A DNA stretch of 64,000 nucleotides from Pantoea rodasii. GTDB lineage: Bacteria; Pseudomonadota; Gammaproteobacteria; Enterobacterales; Enterobacteriaceae. Of the stretch, positions 9,518-18,618 are shown in pieces. The stretch spans positions 620,001 through 684,000 of the forward strand of contig NZ_MLFP01000086.1 in the NCBI RefSeq assembly GCF_002095465.1, read 5' to 3'. Below the pieces are notes generated by a model. That model ran no database searches and had not been told where the DNA came from. It saw only the letters and a list, made by a program, of their open reading frames with translations. The stretch's first letter is position 1; each line of letters opens with the position of its first letter. The translations under genes and the position numbers were made by a program.

Positions 9518-9729
9518 TTTAACCGCATCAATCAGCAGAGCGGCGCGATTGAGTACGTGCTCATTACCCGGTTCAACGGGTGAGGAAGGCGCATTCCATT
9601 GCACCGCGACTGCTCACATTTCCCTGGCGCTAACCGCTTCCTTGTCATTTTTGCTCACAGCCTGATGATTGCAACTCGCCTGCGTCACGCTAGACTGTAT
9701 CGTATTGATTTTAATAGTGAGGCGAGTAC

Positions 9730-10713
9730 GTGAACGTCATTGAAGGAAAAGCGCTAAAAGTTTCGGATGCAATTATCGCCTGCCAGTTGGATGGCAAAGG
9801 CGGGGTGATCCCGATCGAAGATAAAGATGTCATCAACTGTGAACGTCCCTGCTGGTTGCATCTCAATTACACCCAACGTCAAAGTGCCGACTGGCTGCAA
9901 AACACGCCACTGATCCCGGATTCCGTGCGCGATGCGCTGGCGGGCGACAGTATGCGTCCTCGCGTTACCCGTTTAGGCGACGGCTTTATGATTGTGCTGC
10001 GCAGCGTCAATCACAACGCCGATTCCCGCCCTGACCAGCTGGTGGCGATGCGGGTATTTATCAACGATAAGCTGATCGTCTCGACCCGCCGTCGCAAAGT
10101 GTATGCCATTGATGAAGTGCTGGCCGATTTGCAGAACGGCAACGGCCCGGTCGATGGCGGCAGCTGGCTGGTGGATGTCTGCGATGCGCTGACCGATCAC
10201 GCCAGTGAGTTCATTGAAGAGATGCACGACAAAATTATCGAGCTGGAAGATGCGTTGATGGATCAGCAGGTCCCGGCGCGCGGCGAGTTAGCGCTGCTGC
10301 GTAAGCAGCTGATTGTGATGCGCCGTTATATGGCGCCGCAGCGTGATGTTTATGCCCGTCTGGCAAGTGAAAAGCTGCCGTGGATGAACGATGACGACCG
10401 TCGTCGTATGCAGGACGTTGCGGACCGTTTGGGACGCGGACTGGATGACCTCAATGCAGGTGTAGCACGAACCGGCATTTTGGCCGATGAAGTCGCGTCT
10501 TTGCTGGCAGAATCGATGAACCGCCGTACGTATACCATGTCGCTCATGGCTATGATTTTCCTGCCTGCTACCTTCCTGACCGGATTGTTTGGCGTCAACC
10601 TTGGCGGTATTCCCGGAGGCAGCTGGCCGCTGGGGTTTACCGCGTTCTGCGTGTTGCTGCTGGCGATGGTCGCGGGCGTGGCGATCTGGCTCAAGCGGCG
10701 CAACTGGTTGTAA
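9730..10713 (+). CDS. zntB: Zinc transport protein ZntB
   Basis: CorA-family inner-membrane channel/transporter for zinc, 327 residues as in E. coli, starting with GTG. A large cytoplasmic domain (DVCDALTDHASEFIEEMHDKI) is followed by two C-terminal membrane helices. The loop motif of the family follows the first helix as FGVNLGGIPGG; ZntB proteins carry this GVN form where CorA has GMN. The C-terminus is basic (LKRRNWL). The same order zntB-fnrS is found in E. coli, which supports the call. Confidence 0.95.
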   Translation: MNVIEGKALKVSDAIIACQLDGKGGVIPIEDKDVINCERPCWLHLNYTQRQSADWLQNTPLIPDSVRDALAGDSMRPRVTRLGDGFMIVLRSVNHNADSRPDQLVAMRVFINDKLIVSTRRRKVYAIDEVLADLQNGNGPVDGGSWLVDVCDALTDHASEFIEEMHDKIIELEDALMDQQVPARGELALLRKQLIVMRRYMAPQRDVYARLASEKLPWMNDDDRRRMQDVADRLGRGLDDLNAGVARTGILADEVASLLAESMNRRTYTMSLMAMIFLPATFLTGLFGVNLGGIPGGSWPLGFTAFCVLLLAMVAGVAIWLKRRNWL

Positions 10714-10784
10714 TGTAAGTACTACGTTATAAAGCGTTAAACCGCTGTTAAATAAGGTGCTGCCGGTAAAAAAGCGGAAAAAAC

Positions 10785-10798
10785 CTGATCGATATCAA
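10785..10798 (+). promoter_or_regulatory. FNR box of the fnrS promoter
   Basis: CTGATCGATATCAA matches the FNR consensus TTGAT-N4-ATCAA in 9 of 10 defined positions. Its centre is about 41-42 bases upstream of the predicted FnrS 5' end (10834), the class II activation spacing. A CAAAAT element at 10821-10826 fits as the -10. This predicts anaerobic induction of FnrS by FNR, as in E. coli. Confidence 0.88.
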
Positions 10799-10833
10799 TA
10801 AGTGGATCGCCTAACAGGGGCAAAATCTCTCTC

Positions 10834-10954
10834 GCAGGTGAATGCAACGTCAAGCGATGGGCGTTGCGCTCCATATTGTCTTACTTCCTTTTTTAGAATT
10901 ACTGCATAGCACATTTGATTCGTACAACGCCGGCTAATCCGCCGGCTTTTTTTT
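10834..10954 (+). ncRNA. fnrS: Small regulatory RNA FnrS
   Basis: About 121 nt. I recognise it from near-identity with E. coli FnrS across the 5' part (starting GCAGGTGAATGCAACG) and the middle (GGGCGTTGCGCTCC, then TTACTTCCTTTTTT). The 3' end is an intrinsic terminator with a GCCGGC stem (10929-10934 with 10941-10946) and eight T. FnrS is an Hfq-dependent RNA made without oxygen that represses mRNAs of aerobic metabolism (for example sodB, in E. coli). Position next to zntB and the FNR box upstream agree with the identification. The stem-loop sequence differs from E. coli, but it is a terminator and can drift. Confidence 0.93.
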
Positions 10955-11020
10955 GCCCGCTTGGCTTGGCCGCGTTTCCTTTCCTATGCTTATAAGACAT
11001 TCAGCAACAAGGAGCAGGGC

Positions 11021-11167
11021 ATGCAATCAATCATTGCCAGTGAACCTATCCCAACCGATCCGCCACCGATTCCTGAACCGATTCCCCATCCACAACCGAT
11101 TCCACAACCCGATCCGCCGCACGATCCTGAATTTCCACCGATTAGCGATCCGCCTCCTCACCGCTAA
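11021..11167 (+). CDS. Small proline-rich protein, unknown function
   Basis: 48-residue ORF with AAGGAG 6 bases upstream of the ATG and a strong terminator right after its tandem stop codons, so it looks like an expressed gene. After a short start (MQSIIASE) the protein is almost entirely proline pairs with acidic or polar partners (PIPTDPPPIPEPIPHPQPIP...), about 40% proline, with no cysteine and no membrane segment. It sits between fnrS and ttcA, where E. coli has dbpA. I do not recognise a family. The codon pattern (CCG/CCA with GAT/ATT) is repetitive, so a low-complexity artefact is possible, but the control signals argue for a gene. Confidence 0.6.
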   Translation: MQSIIASEPIPTDPPPIPEPIPHPQPIPQPDPPHDPEFPPISDPPPHR

Positions 11168-11168
11168 T

Positions 11169-11204
11169 AAAAAAGGCGCAGAGCCGAAGCGCTGCGCCTT
11201 TTTT
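11169..11204. terminator. Bidirectional terminator between the proline-rich ORF and ttcA
   Basis: The arms AAGGCGCAG (11173-11181) and CTGCGCCTT (11192-11200) are flanked by a run of A and a run of T, serving both converging genes. Confidence 0.88.
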
Positions 11205-11216
11205 GCATGATAGGCG

Positions 11217-12152
11217 TTACTTTATTTCCAGTACATCCAGTCGCACATTCAGTTGTGGCGCGTCTTCTTCTTCGGGCTGCCAGCCGGCGGGTTGCATGGG
11301 CAAGGTTTCACGATCAAAACCAATATCGCCGCCGTTCACCACGTCGTCGCCGTGCTGAATGCCTTTAAAGTCGAACAAATTAATGTCCGCCATATGCGAA
11401 GGCACAATGTTCTGCATCGCGCTGAACATGGTCTCGATTCGTCCCGGATAACGTTTATCCCAGTCGCGCAGCATATCGGCCACGACCTGGCGCTGCAGGT
11501 TCGGCTGTGAACCACACAGGTTGCACGGAATGATCGGATACTGGCGCGCTTCAGCAAAGCGGATGATGTCTTTCTCACGGCAATAGGCCAGCGGACGAAT
11601 GACGATGTGTTTACCATCATCGCTCATCAGTTTCGGTGGCATGCCTTTCATCTTGCCGCCGTAGAACATGTTCAGGAACAGGGTCTGCAGGATGTCGTCG
11701 CGATGATGTCCAAGGGCAATTTTAGTACAACCCAGTTCGGTAGCGGTGCGATAAAGAATACCGCGACGCAGACGCGAACAGAGCGAGCAGGTGGTTTTGC
11801 CTTCAGGGATCTTATCTTTGACGATCGAGTAGGTATCTTCGGTAACGATGTGGTACTCAACGCCTAAGTCATCAAGGTAGGCGGGCAGAATATGAGCAGG
11901 AAAACCCGGCTGTTTTTGGTCAAGGTTGACCGCCACCAGCGAAAAGTTTACCGGCGCACTCTTCTGCAGATTGCGCAAAATTTCCAACATGGTGTAGCTG
12001 TCTTTACCACCGGACAGGCAAACCATGATGCGGTCGCCTTCTTCAATCATGTTGTAGTCAGCAATCGCTTCGCCAACGTTGCGACGCAAACGCTTCTGAA
12101 GTTTGTTCAGGTTGTATTGATCTTTTTTCGTTACTTCTTGATTTTCGGACAT
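11217..12152 (-). CDS. ttcA: tRNA 2-thiocytidine(32) synthetase TtcA
   Basis: 311 residues, same as E. coli. It thiolates cytidine 32 of certain tRNAs using ATP and a [4Fe-4S] cluster. The PP-loop SGGKDS lies near residue 50, and the cluster-binding cysteines lie in TTCSLCSRLRRG and in IPCNLCGSQP. The ATG at 12152 (MSENQEVTKKDQYNLNK) gives the family N-terminus; an in-frame ATG nine codons upstream is less likely. It converges on the proline-rich ORF and shares its terminator. Confidence 0.96.
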   Translation of the reverse strand: MSENQEVTKKDQYNLNKLQKRLRRNVGEAIADYNMIEEGDRIMVCLSGGKDSYTMLEILRNLQKSAPVNFSLVAVNLDQKQPGFPAHILPAYLDDLGVEYHIVTEDTYSIVKDKIPEGKTTCSLCSRLRRGILYRTATELGCTKIALGHHRDDILQTLFLNMFYGGKMKGMPPKLMSDDGKHIVIRPLAYCREKDIIRFAEARQYPIIPCNLCGSQPNLQRQVVADMLRDWDKRYPGRIETMFSAMQNIVPSHMADINLFDFKGIQHGDDVVNGGDIGFDRETLPMQPAGWQPEEEDAPQLNVRLDVLEIK

Positions 12153-12423
12153 TATTTTCACGCTTGAGAGTGAAGGCAAGGGCCGTTGGCGGCTGAATAA
12201 AGCTTCAGCGGCAATAAACCCCTATGACATGAGTGCGTATGGTACGGATTGCGCACGCGAATGCCAGTCTGATGTGATCTCTTTTCACGCTTTCCTGCGA
12301 TAAAACCGCACACTTTGCCAGAACAATCTGGCCATTTATTAATCTGGGTAAAGATTGTGCGCATCCGCGCCTGACAGGATGGAGAAAGTGTTTTTTTTAG
12401 TTTCTAAAGGTGAGGAGAGGCAG

Positions 12424-12624
12424 ATGCAAACGTACGACATGGTTTTTGAAGAAGCGTGCCGGCTAGTCGGGCAATGTTATCTCGAGCTGGCGCAACGTGG
12501 ATCAGCAACAGAAAAAGAGGTGGTAGCGACGGAATTGCGTAATCTGCAACTGCGCTATCGGGAATTAACCGGTTCACCCAATCGCGCGGTTGAGATGGCA
12601 ATTGTTCAGCTTCAGCCCTGTTAA
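12424..12624 (+). CDS. Small conserved-looking protein, unknown function
   Basis: 66 residues, ATG preceded by AGGAGAGG. The sequence MVFEEACRLVGQCYLELAQRG followed by a polar amphipathic part suggests a small helical cytoplasmic protein; there is no signal peptide or membrane segment. It lies alone on the plus strand between ttcA and nifJ, with a long leader that has a run of eight T, and it ends at a hairpin shared with nifJ. I do not recognise the family with confidence. Good start signals and codon use like the neighbours support a real gene. Confidence 0.6.
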   Translation: MQTYDMVFEEACRLVGQCYLELAQRGSATEKEVVATELRNLQLRYRELTGSPNRAVEMAIVQLQPC

Positions 12625-12628
12625 ATCC

Positions 12629-12656
12629 TCAAGCCCGGCCAGCGCGCCGGGCTTGA
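12629..12656. terminator. Hairpin between the small gene and nifJ
   Basis: A 10-bp stem (12629-12638 with 12647-12656, arms TCAAGCCCGG) with an 8-base loop lies between convergent gene ends. The flanks are poor in T, so it may be a weak or Rho-assisted terminator. Confidence 0.6.
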
Positions 12657-12661
12657 TTCAT

Positions 12662-15600
12662 CTAGTCACTTTTCTCTGCTTTACCGGCCATTTCCGCCAG
12701 TCGCTGATAGCGCTGATTGGCGGCTTCCGTTGCATCGTGCCAAAGCTGCGTAGCCGTTTCCGGATCACGGGTTTGCAACTGACGGAAACGCTGCTCGTTC
12801 ATCAATGCCTCTTCCAGCACAGAGGTTGGCGGACGAGAATCCAGCGCCAGTGCCGCTTTACCTTGTTCTGCACGACGAGGGTCATAGCGATACAGCGGCC
12901 AGAATCCACTGGTGGTTAACAATCGCATCTGCTCATGACTGTAAGCCAGGTCGTAGCCGTGTTCTTCACACGGGCTGTAGGCAATGATCAGCGAAGGTCC
13001 AGGCCACGCTTCCGCTTCCTGAATCGCTTTCACGGTTTGATTCAACTGCGCACCCAGCGAGATTTGCGCCACATACACGTGCCCGTACAACAAAGTCGCC
13101 ATGCCCAGGTCTTTACGTGCTTTACGTTTTCCGTGCTCGCCAAATTTCGTGACTGCACCCAGCGGGGTGGCTTTGGACGCCTGCCCGCCGGTATTGGAAT
13201 AGCACTGGGTGTCGAGCACCAGCACGTTGACGTTCTCATTCATGCTCATGACATGATCCAGCCCGCCGTAGCCAATATCATAGGCCCAACCGTCCCCGCC
13301 AATCAGCCAAACGGACTTCTCTACCATCGCATCAGCCACGTCATGCAATGCATCAGCATCTGGCTCTGAAGCCGTTTTCAGCCGCTCGCGCAGTTCGGCG
13401 ATGTGTTGCCGTCGCTGCGATGTGGTGACGTTGTCACCTTTAAGCGCTTCGACTAGCGAAGGTGGTAACTGTGACGCGTACTGCTCCAGCAGGCGCAGCG
13501 CACGCTGCTTCTGCTGATCAACACTTAAGCGGAAGCCAAGACCAAATTCGGCATTGTCTTCAAACAGCGAGTTGGCCCACGCCGGGCCCCGGCCCTCGGC
13601 ATTGGTGGTGTAAGGCGTGGAAGGAAGATTCCCGCTATAAATTGATGAGCAGCCAGTGGCATTGGCAATTAACAGCCGATCGCCATACAGCTGCGTCAAC
13701 AATTTGATATACGGCGTTTCTCCACAGCCGGAACAGGCACCGGAATACTCAAACAGCGGGGTGATCAGTTGCGAAGTGCGGATATCAATCCGCTCCAGCT
13801 GCTCCGCCGTGATTTCCGGCAGGGCAAGAAACGCATCGTAATTGACTTTTTCGGTCTCAACATGCTCAAGGCGAGACCGCATATTGATGGCTTTTATATC
13901 GGGATCTTGTCGATCGCTGGCCGGGCAGACTTCCACGCAGAGATTACAGCCGGTGCAATCTTCAGGTGCCACCTGCAACACATACTTCTGGCCGCGCATA
14001 TCACGCGATTTGACGTCCAGTGAAGCAAGCGAGTCGGGAGCGGATTGCAACGCCTCGGGCATCACGACTTTGGCGCGAATCGCCGAATGCGGGCAGGCCG
14101 CGACGCAATGGTTGCATTGAGTGCACAGGTCCGGTTGCCAGATCGGAATCGCTTCCGCGATGTTGCGTTTTTCCCACTGAGTCGTGCCAACGGGCCAGGT
14201 ACCATCCGGCGGCAGCGCCGATACCGGCAATTTATCTCCCAGTCCAGCCAGCATCGCCGCAGTCACGGTTTGACGAAATCGGGCGCGCTGTCGGATACCA
14301 CCGGTGGACGGTGCGGACTGCGCTGGTCAACTGGCTGCAGCGGCACCGCTTCCAGTGCCTGCTGGGCCATCGCCAGTGCTTGCCAGTTGCGCTGCACCAG
14401 CGCTTCGCCTTTGCTGCTGTAACTGCGGGATATGGCATTTTGCAGCGCTGTCAGCGCACTATCGCCAGGCAAAATCTGCGTCAACTGGAAGAAAGCCATT
14501 TGCATCACGGTATTAATGCGTGCACCTAACTGGCATTCGCGCGCGATACGCGCTGCGTTGATGACATAAAACCGCACCCGTTTATCATTGAGCTGGCTCT
14601 GCACTTCCTGCGGCAACCGTGACCAGACTTCATCGGCGGCGTAAGGCGTGTTCAGCAGAAAAATGCCGCCCGGTTTCAACGGGTCAAGCATCGAATATTT
14701 ATCGATAAATTGCAGCTGATGACAGCCAATAAAATCAGCCTGTTGCACCAGATACGCCGACTGGATGGGATGTTCACTAACGCGCAGATGGGAAACGGTC
14801 AGGCCGCCGGCTTTTTTCGAGTCATAGACGAAATAGCCCTGCACGTGCCACGGCGTGGCATTGCCGATGATTTTGAGGTTATTTTTACTGGCGCTGACGC
14901 TGCCATCACTGCCGAGTCCATAAAACAGCGCTTCCAGCCGAGCCCGGTTCGGCACGATATTCGCTTCCATTGGCAGCGATAAGTGCGTGACATCATCGTA
15001 AATACCCACGGTAAAACGCGCGGGCGGTTGATCGCGCAGCAGAGCGCGGAATACGGCTAGCACGGCATCTGGCGCAAACTCTTTTGAGGATAAACCGTAA
15101 CGCCCGCCGATCACTTTCGGCAGCGTGGCGCGTTCGCCACGGCTGAACGCTTCTGCCAGCGCGGTCATCACATCGAGAAACAGCGGTTCACCGAGCGCGC
15201 CCGGCTCTTTAGTGCGGTCCAGCACAGCAATGCGCGTTGCCGACAGCGGAATGGCGCTGAGCAAGTGTGCAGCAGAAAACGGCCGATACAGTCGTACTTT
15301 TACCAGGCCCACTTTCTCGCCACGCTGCAACATGGCATCAATGGCTTCTTCCGCTGTGCCGCAGCCGGACCCCATCATCACAATCACCCGCTCAGCCTGC
15401 GGATGGCCATAAAACTCAAACGGACGATAATGACGGCCAGTATCGGCACCGAATGCCGCCATCGCATCTTCAACGTGCCCGGTGCAGGCGTCATACCAGC
15501 GGTTAGTGGCTTCGCGTGACTGGAAATAGGTATCAGGGTTAGCGGAAGTCCCGCGAATTGTCGGGCGATCCGGCGTTAACGCACGCGCCCGATGGCCTGC

Positions 15601-16189
15601 GATCGCTGCCGCGGGCATCAGCGCATGCAGGGTTTCATCGCTGATGGGCACGATCTTATTGATTTCATGTGAGGTCCGGAAACCGTCGAAGAAATGAATA
15701 AACGGCACACGGCTATTGAGTGAGGCCATTTGCGAAATCAGCGCAAAATCCTGCGCTTCCTGCACGCTGGAGGCGCACAACTGTGCGCAGCCCGTCTGGC
15801 GTACGGCCATGACATCGGAGTGATCGCCAAAAATCGACAACGCATGTGTGGCGACCGTGCGTGCGGCAACGTGCAGTACAAATGACGTCAGCTGGCCGGC
15901 CAGTTTATACAGCGTCGGGATCATCAGCAGCAATCCCTGCGATGAGGTGAACGTGGTGGAGAGGGCGCCAGTTTGCAGCGCGCCATGCACCGTGGCTATC
16001 GCACCGCCTTCAGACTGCATCTCAACCACGCGGGGCACATCACCCCAGATATTGCGGCGGCCTTCGCCCGACCAACTGTCGGCCAACTCAGCCATGGTTG
16101 AGCTGGGGCGTGATGGGGTAAATGGCGATCACTTCGCTGGTGCGAAATGCGACCGAAGCCACCGCACCGTTGCCGTCGACGGTAATCAT
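12662..16189 (-). CDS. nifJ: Pyruvate:flavodoxin oxidoreductase (two apparent indels)
   Basis: Very large enzyme (about 1,175 residues; ydbK in E. coli) that oxidises pyruvate to acetyl-CoA and passes electrons to flavodoxin/ferredoxin. Domains in order: N-terminal pyruvate/TPP domain (AIYPITPSSTMAE, FTSSQGLLLMIP), middle domain, two 4Fe-4S motifs (LCTQCNHCVAACPHS and DCTGCNLCVEVCPA), then the TPP-binding region (EYSGACSGCGETPY, IGGDGWAYDIGYGGLDHV). The frame breaks twice: one G too many at 16105-16108 close to the start, and one T missing at 14269-14271. Repairs restore the family sequence (DFVKTVTAAMLAG). ATG at 16189 has AGGA upstream. The residues needed for catalysis look intact, so sequencing error is the best explanation. 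Confidence 0.94.
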
Positions 16190-16325
16190 AAATCGTCCTT
16201 TGCTACGCTGAGAAACCCGAAACTTTACGGGGGTAATGATTCAGTTTAGCAAAGGGTGTGAACCGGACTTTTTCATCTGTGTGGTGGCGGTAGCTGAACG
16301 CACTGCCAACTAATATTGCTGATTT

Positions 16326-16982
16326 TTACATCATTTCCAGTGACTGAACGCCTTTGATTTCCATCACTTTATCGTAAATGGTGTGAATGGGTGCGTGGCG
16401 AGACAAGGTGATTTCTACGCTCAGTTCGCACAATCCATTCTCTTCATCGCGATTGACCACCGCGATGTGGCCATAGCGGATATTTTCCTGCTGTAGCACC
16501 AGCAACACCAGCGGCACACTTTTCGGTTTCAGGTGCACCATCAGCGTGTGGTGGCGACCAATCAGCCAGTGACTGATGCGACGAAAAGTTTCCAAGACCA
16601 CCAGCGCCAGCACCGTACCGTAAATGCCGATTTCATACATGCCGCTACCAATCACCAGTCCTATCGCGGCGGTGACCCAGAGTCCGGCCGCGGTGGTTAA
16701 TCCTTTCACCACCTGTTTCTGAATGATGATCGTGCCGGCACCCAGAAAGCCCATGCCACTCACCACTTGTGCTGCGATACGGCTGGGATCCAGCGCCACA
16801 TGGTCGCTGTTCAGCATGTCGGAAAAACCATATTTCGACACCAGCATGAACATCGCACTGCCGATCCCCACCAAAATATGAGTGCGCAGCCCGGCCTCTT
16901 TGGCCCGCATCTGCCGCTCAAGGCCAATCAAGCCGCCAAGAATTCCGGCAAGTGCAATACGGATGAGCATGTCCGTTAACAT
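16326..16982 (-). CDS. MgtC/SapB family membrane protein
   Basis: 218 residues. The first part has the MgtC-family pattern: helix, GLERQ (EAGLRTHILVGIGSA), then several hydrophobic helices (SGMGFLGAGTIII, AAGLWVTAAIGLVIGSGMYEIG). The last 80 residues form a soluble, ACT-like domain (CELSVEITLSRHAPIHTIYDKVMEIKGVQSLEMM). Family members include Salmonella MgtC, which affects magnesium homeostasis and intramacrophage survival, and related proteins of unclear role. AAGGAG precedes ATG 16982. It follows nifJ on the same strand 137 bases upstream of the nifJ start; a shared operon is not evident. Which MgtC subgroup it belongs to cannot be told from sequence reading alone. Confidence 0.88.
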   Translation of the reverse strand: MLTDMLIRIALAGILGGLIGLERQMRAKEAGLRTHILVGIGSAMFMLVSKYGFSDMLNSDHVALDPSRIAAQVVSGMGFLGAGTIIIQKQVVKGLTTAAGLWVTAAIGLVIGSGMYEIGIYGTVLALVVLETFRRISHWLIGRHHTLMVHLKPKSVPLVLLVLQQENIRYGHIAVVNRDEENGLCELSVEITLSRHAPIHTIYDKVMEIKGVQSLEMM

Positions 16983-17170
16983 GGTTTCTCCTTACGTGTT
17001 GATAAAGCACATGGTTTTTCTCAGGAAAGGGCCAGTCAGCCCAATCAGGATAATTCTGCTTGCAAACGACGATAATAAAATTTGTAAAAAGCTGTGTCGC
17101 CTATCGACCCCTTCACGCACCTGACATATGCTGGTGGCTCTTTTACGCCCAACTCCCCGGAGCCCGACCG

Positions 17171-17443
17171 ATGAAAGCCGCTACCTTACTGCTGGCCGGT
17201 GCAGCGCTGTTACTTTCTGCCTGCAGCAGCAACAGTGATGACGAACCACCGCAACAGGCTACCGCAGCACACGTTCAACCGCATGTCATCATGGCATCCA
17301 TGGCCGAAGTGAATTGTAATAATGCCGGGGGAACGTTGGCGTTTTCACGTCAACTTGATGGTTCACGTATTGGTATGTGTCAGTTAGCGAACGGTCGCCG
17401 CTGCGATGAAAATGCGTTGATGGGTGGACAGTGCGCCCGCTAA
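17171..17443 (+). CDS. ydbJ: DUF333-type lipoprotein YdbJ
   Basis: 90-residue predicted lipoprotein. The signal peptide MKAATLLLAGAALLLSAC ends in a lipobox (L-S-A-C), followed by a flexible polar linker and a DUF333 domain with conserved cysteines (VNCNNAGGTLAF, GMCQLANGRRCDENAL, GGQC). An upstream in-frame extension to 17060 is rejected because the lipoprotein signal fixes the start at 17171. In E. coli the order is ydbK-ydbJ-hslJ-ldhA; here hslJ is missing, since only 17 bases separate the ydbJ stop from ldhA. Function unknown. Confidence 0.85.
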   Translation: MKAATLLLAGAALLLSACSSNSDDEPPQQATAAHVQPHVIMASMAEVNCNNAGGTLAFSRQLDGSRIGMCQLANGRRCDENALMGGQCAR

Positions 17444-17460
17444 TGCAGGCGCATTAAACC

Positions 17461-18453
17461 TTACGCTTTAACCTGATTCGGGCTGGTTTCGCCGCGTTCC
17501 AGTTGCTGTAAATTGCTGAGCGTGGTTTCTGAGATCGCCGTCAGGGCTTCGGCTGTCAAAAACGCCTGATGGCCGGTAAACAGCACGTTATGACAGGCCG
17601 ACAGGCGACGGAAAATATCGTCCTGAATCACATCATTCGATTTATCTTCAAAGAATAGATCGCGCTCGTTTTCATACACGTCCATCCCCAGCGCACCAAT
17701 CTTCTGCTGCTTTAACGCATCGATGGCTGCCTGCGAATCAATTAAGCCACCGCGACTGGTGTTGATGATCATCACGCCATCTTTCATCTGGCTAAAGGCC
17801 TGCGCATTGAGCAGATGATGATTTTCCGGCGTCATCGGGCAATGCAGGGTAATCACATCGGATTCGGCAAACAGGGTTTGCAGATCGACATATTCGGCAC
17901 CCAGTTCCAGAGCGACCGCGCTTGGGTAGGGATCAAACGCCAGCAACCGCATGCCGAAGCCTTTCAGGATACGCATAGTCGCTACGCCGATTTTACCAGT
18001 GCCAATCACGCCTGCCGTTTTGCCATGCATATTGAAGCCGGTCAGGCCTTCCAGCGAGAAGTTGGCATCACGCGTGCGTTGATAGGCGCGATGAATACGT
18101 CGGTTGAGCGTCATCATCAACCCCACCGCATGCTCAGCAACGGCTTCTGGCGAGTAAGCCGGTACGCGCACCACCTGCAAACCGAGGGCAGCAGCCGCTT
18201 CAAGGTCGACGTTATTAAATCCGGCACAGCGCAGCGCGATGGTTTTCACGCCCAGTGCCGCCAGCTCCTCCAGCACCCCTTTACTGCCATCATCATTGAC
18301 GAAAATGCACACCGCATCGCAACCCGCTGCATTCTTGGCCGTGGTTTCGCTCAGCAGGAAGTCAAAGAACTGCAGCTCAAATCCATAGCTGGCATTGACA
18401 TGTTCAAGGTATTTCTGGTCGTAGTGTTTGGTGCTGTAAACCGCAACTTTCAT
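17461..18453 (-). CDS. ldhA: D-lactate dehydrogenase, fermentative
   Basis: NAD-dependent enzyme (330 residues) that reduces pyruvate to D-lactate during fermentation. The Rossmann motif VIGTGKIGVATM lies near residue 150. The catalytic arginine is in NTSRGGLID, the glutamate in DVYENERDLFFED, and the histidine in FTGHQAFLTAEAL. AGGAG precedes ATG 18453. A long upstream in-frame extension to 18570 is not family-like. It is divergent from ydbH, as in E. coli. Confidence 0.96.
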   Translation of the reverse strand: MKVAVYSTKHYDQKYLEHVNASYGFELQFFDFLLSETTAKNAAGCDAVCIFVNDDGSKGVLEELAALGVKTIALRCAGFNNVDLEAAAALGLQVVRVPAYSPEAVAEHAVGLMMTLNRRIHRAYQRTRDANFSLEGLTGFNMHGKTAGVIGTGKIGVATMRILKGFGMRLLAFDPYPSAVALELGAEYVDLQTLFAESDVITLHCPMTPENHHLLNAQAFSQMKDGVMIINTSRGGLIDSQAAIDALKQQKIGALGMDVYENERDLFFEDKSNDVIQDDIFRRLSACHNVLFTGHQAFLTAEALTAISETTLSNLQQLERGETSPNQVKA

Positions 18454-18618
18454 TATTTCGCTCCTGAAAAATGCAACTTCGGTATCATCACAGGATAACG
18501 TTTTCTGCGTCATTTTGCTGATCTTCAACCAGGCTATAATGCTAACACCTTCATTTGCCGGGCATAACATGACATCATCTCCGTCAGGATTGCGTAAAGA
18601 ACAGGATAGTTAGCTGCC

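Noticed and set aside
14020..15519. Several 80-170 codon frames on the plus strand over nifJ
   Set aside because: All are antisense to the conserved nifJ gene, have no ribosome sites and resemble no family.
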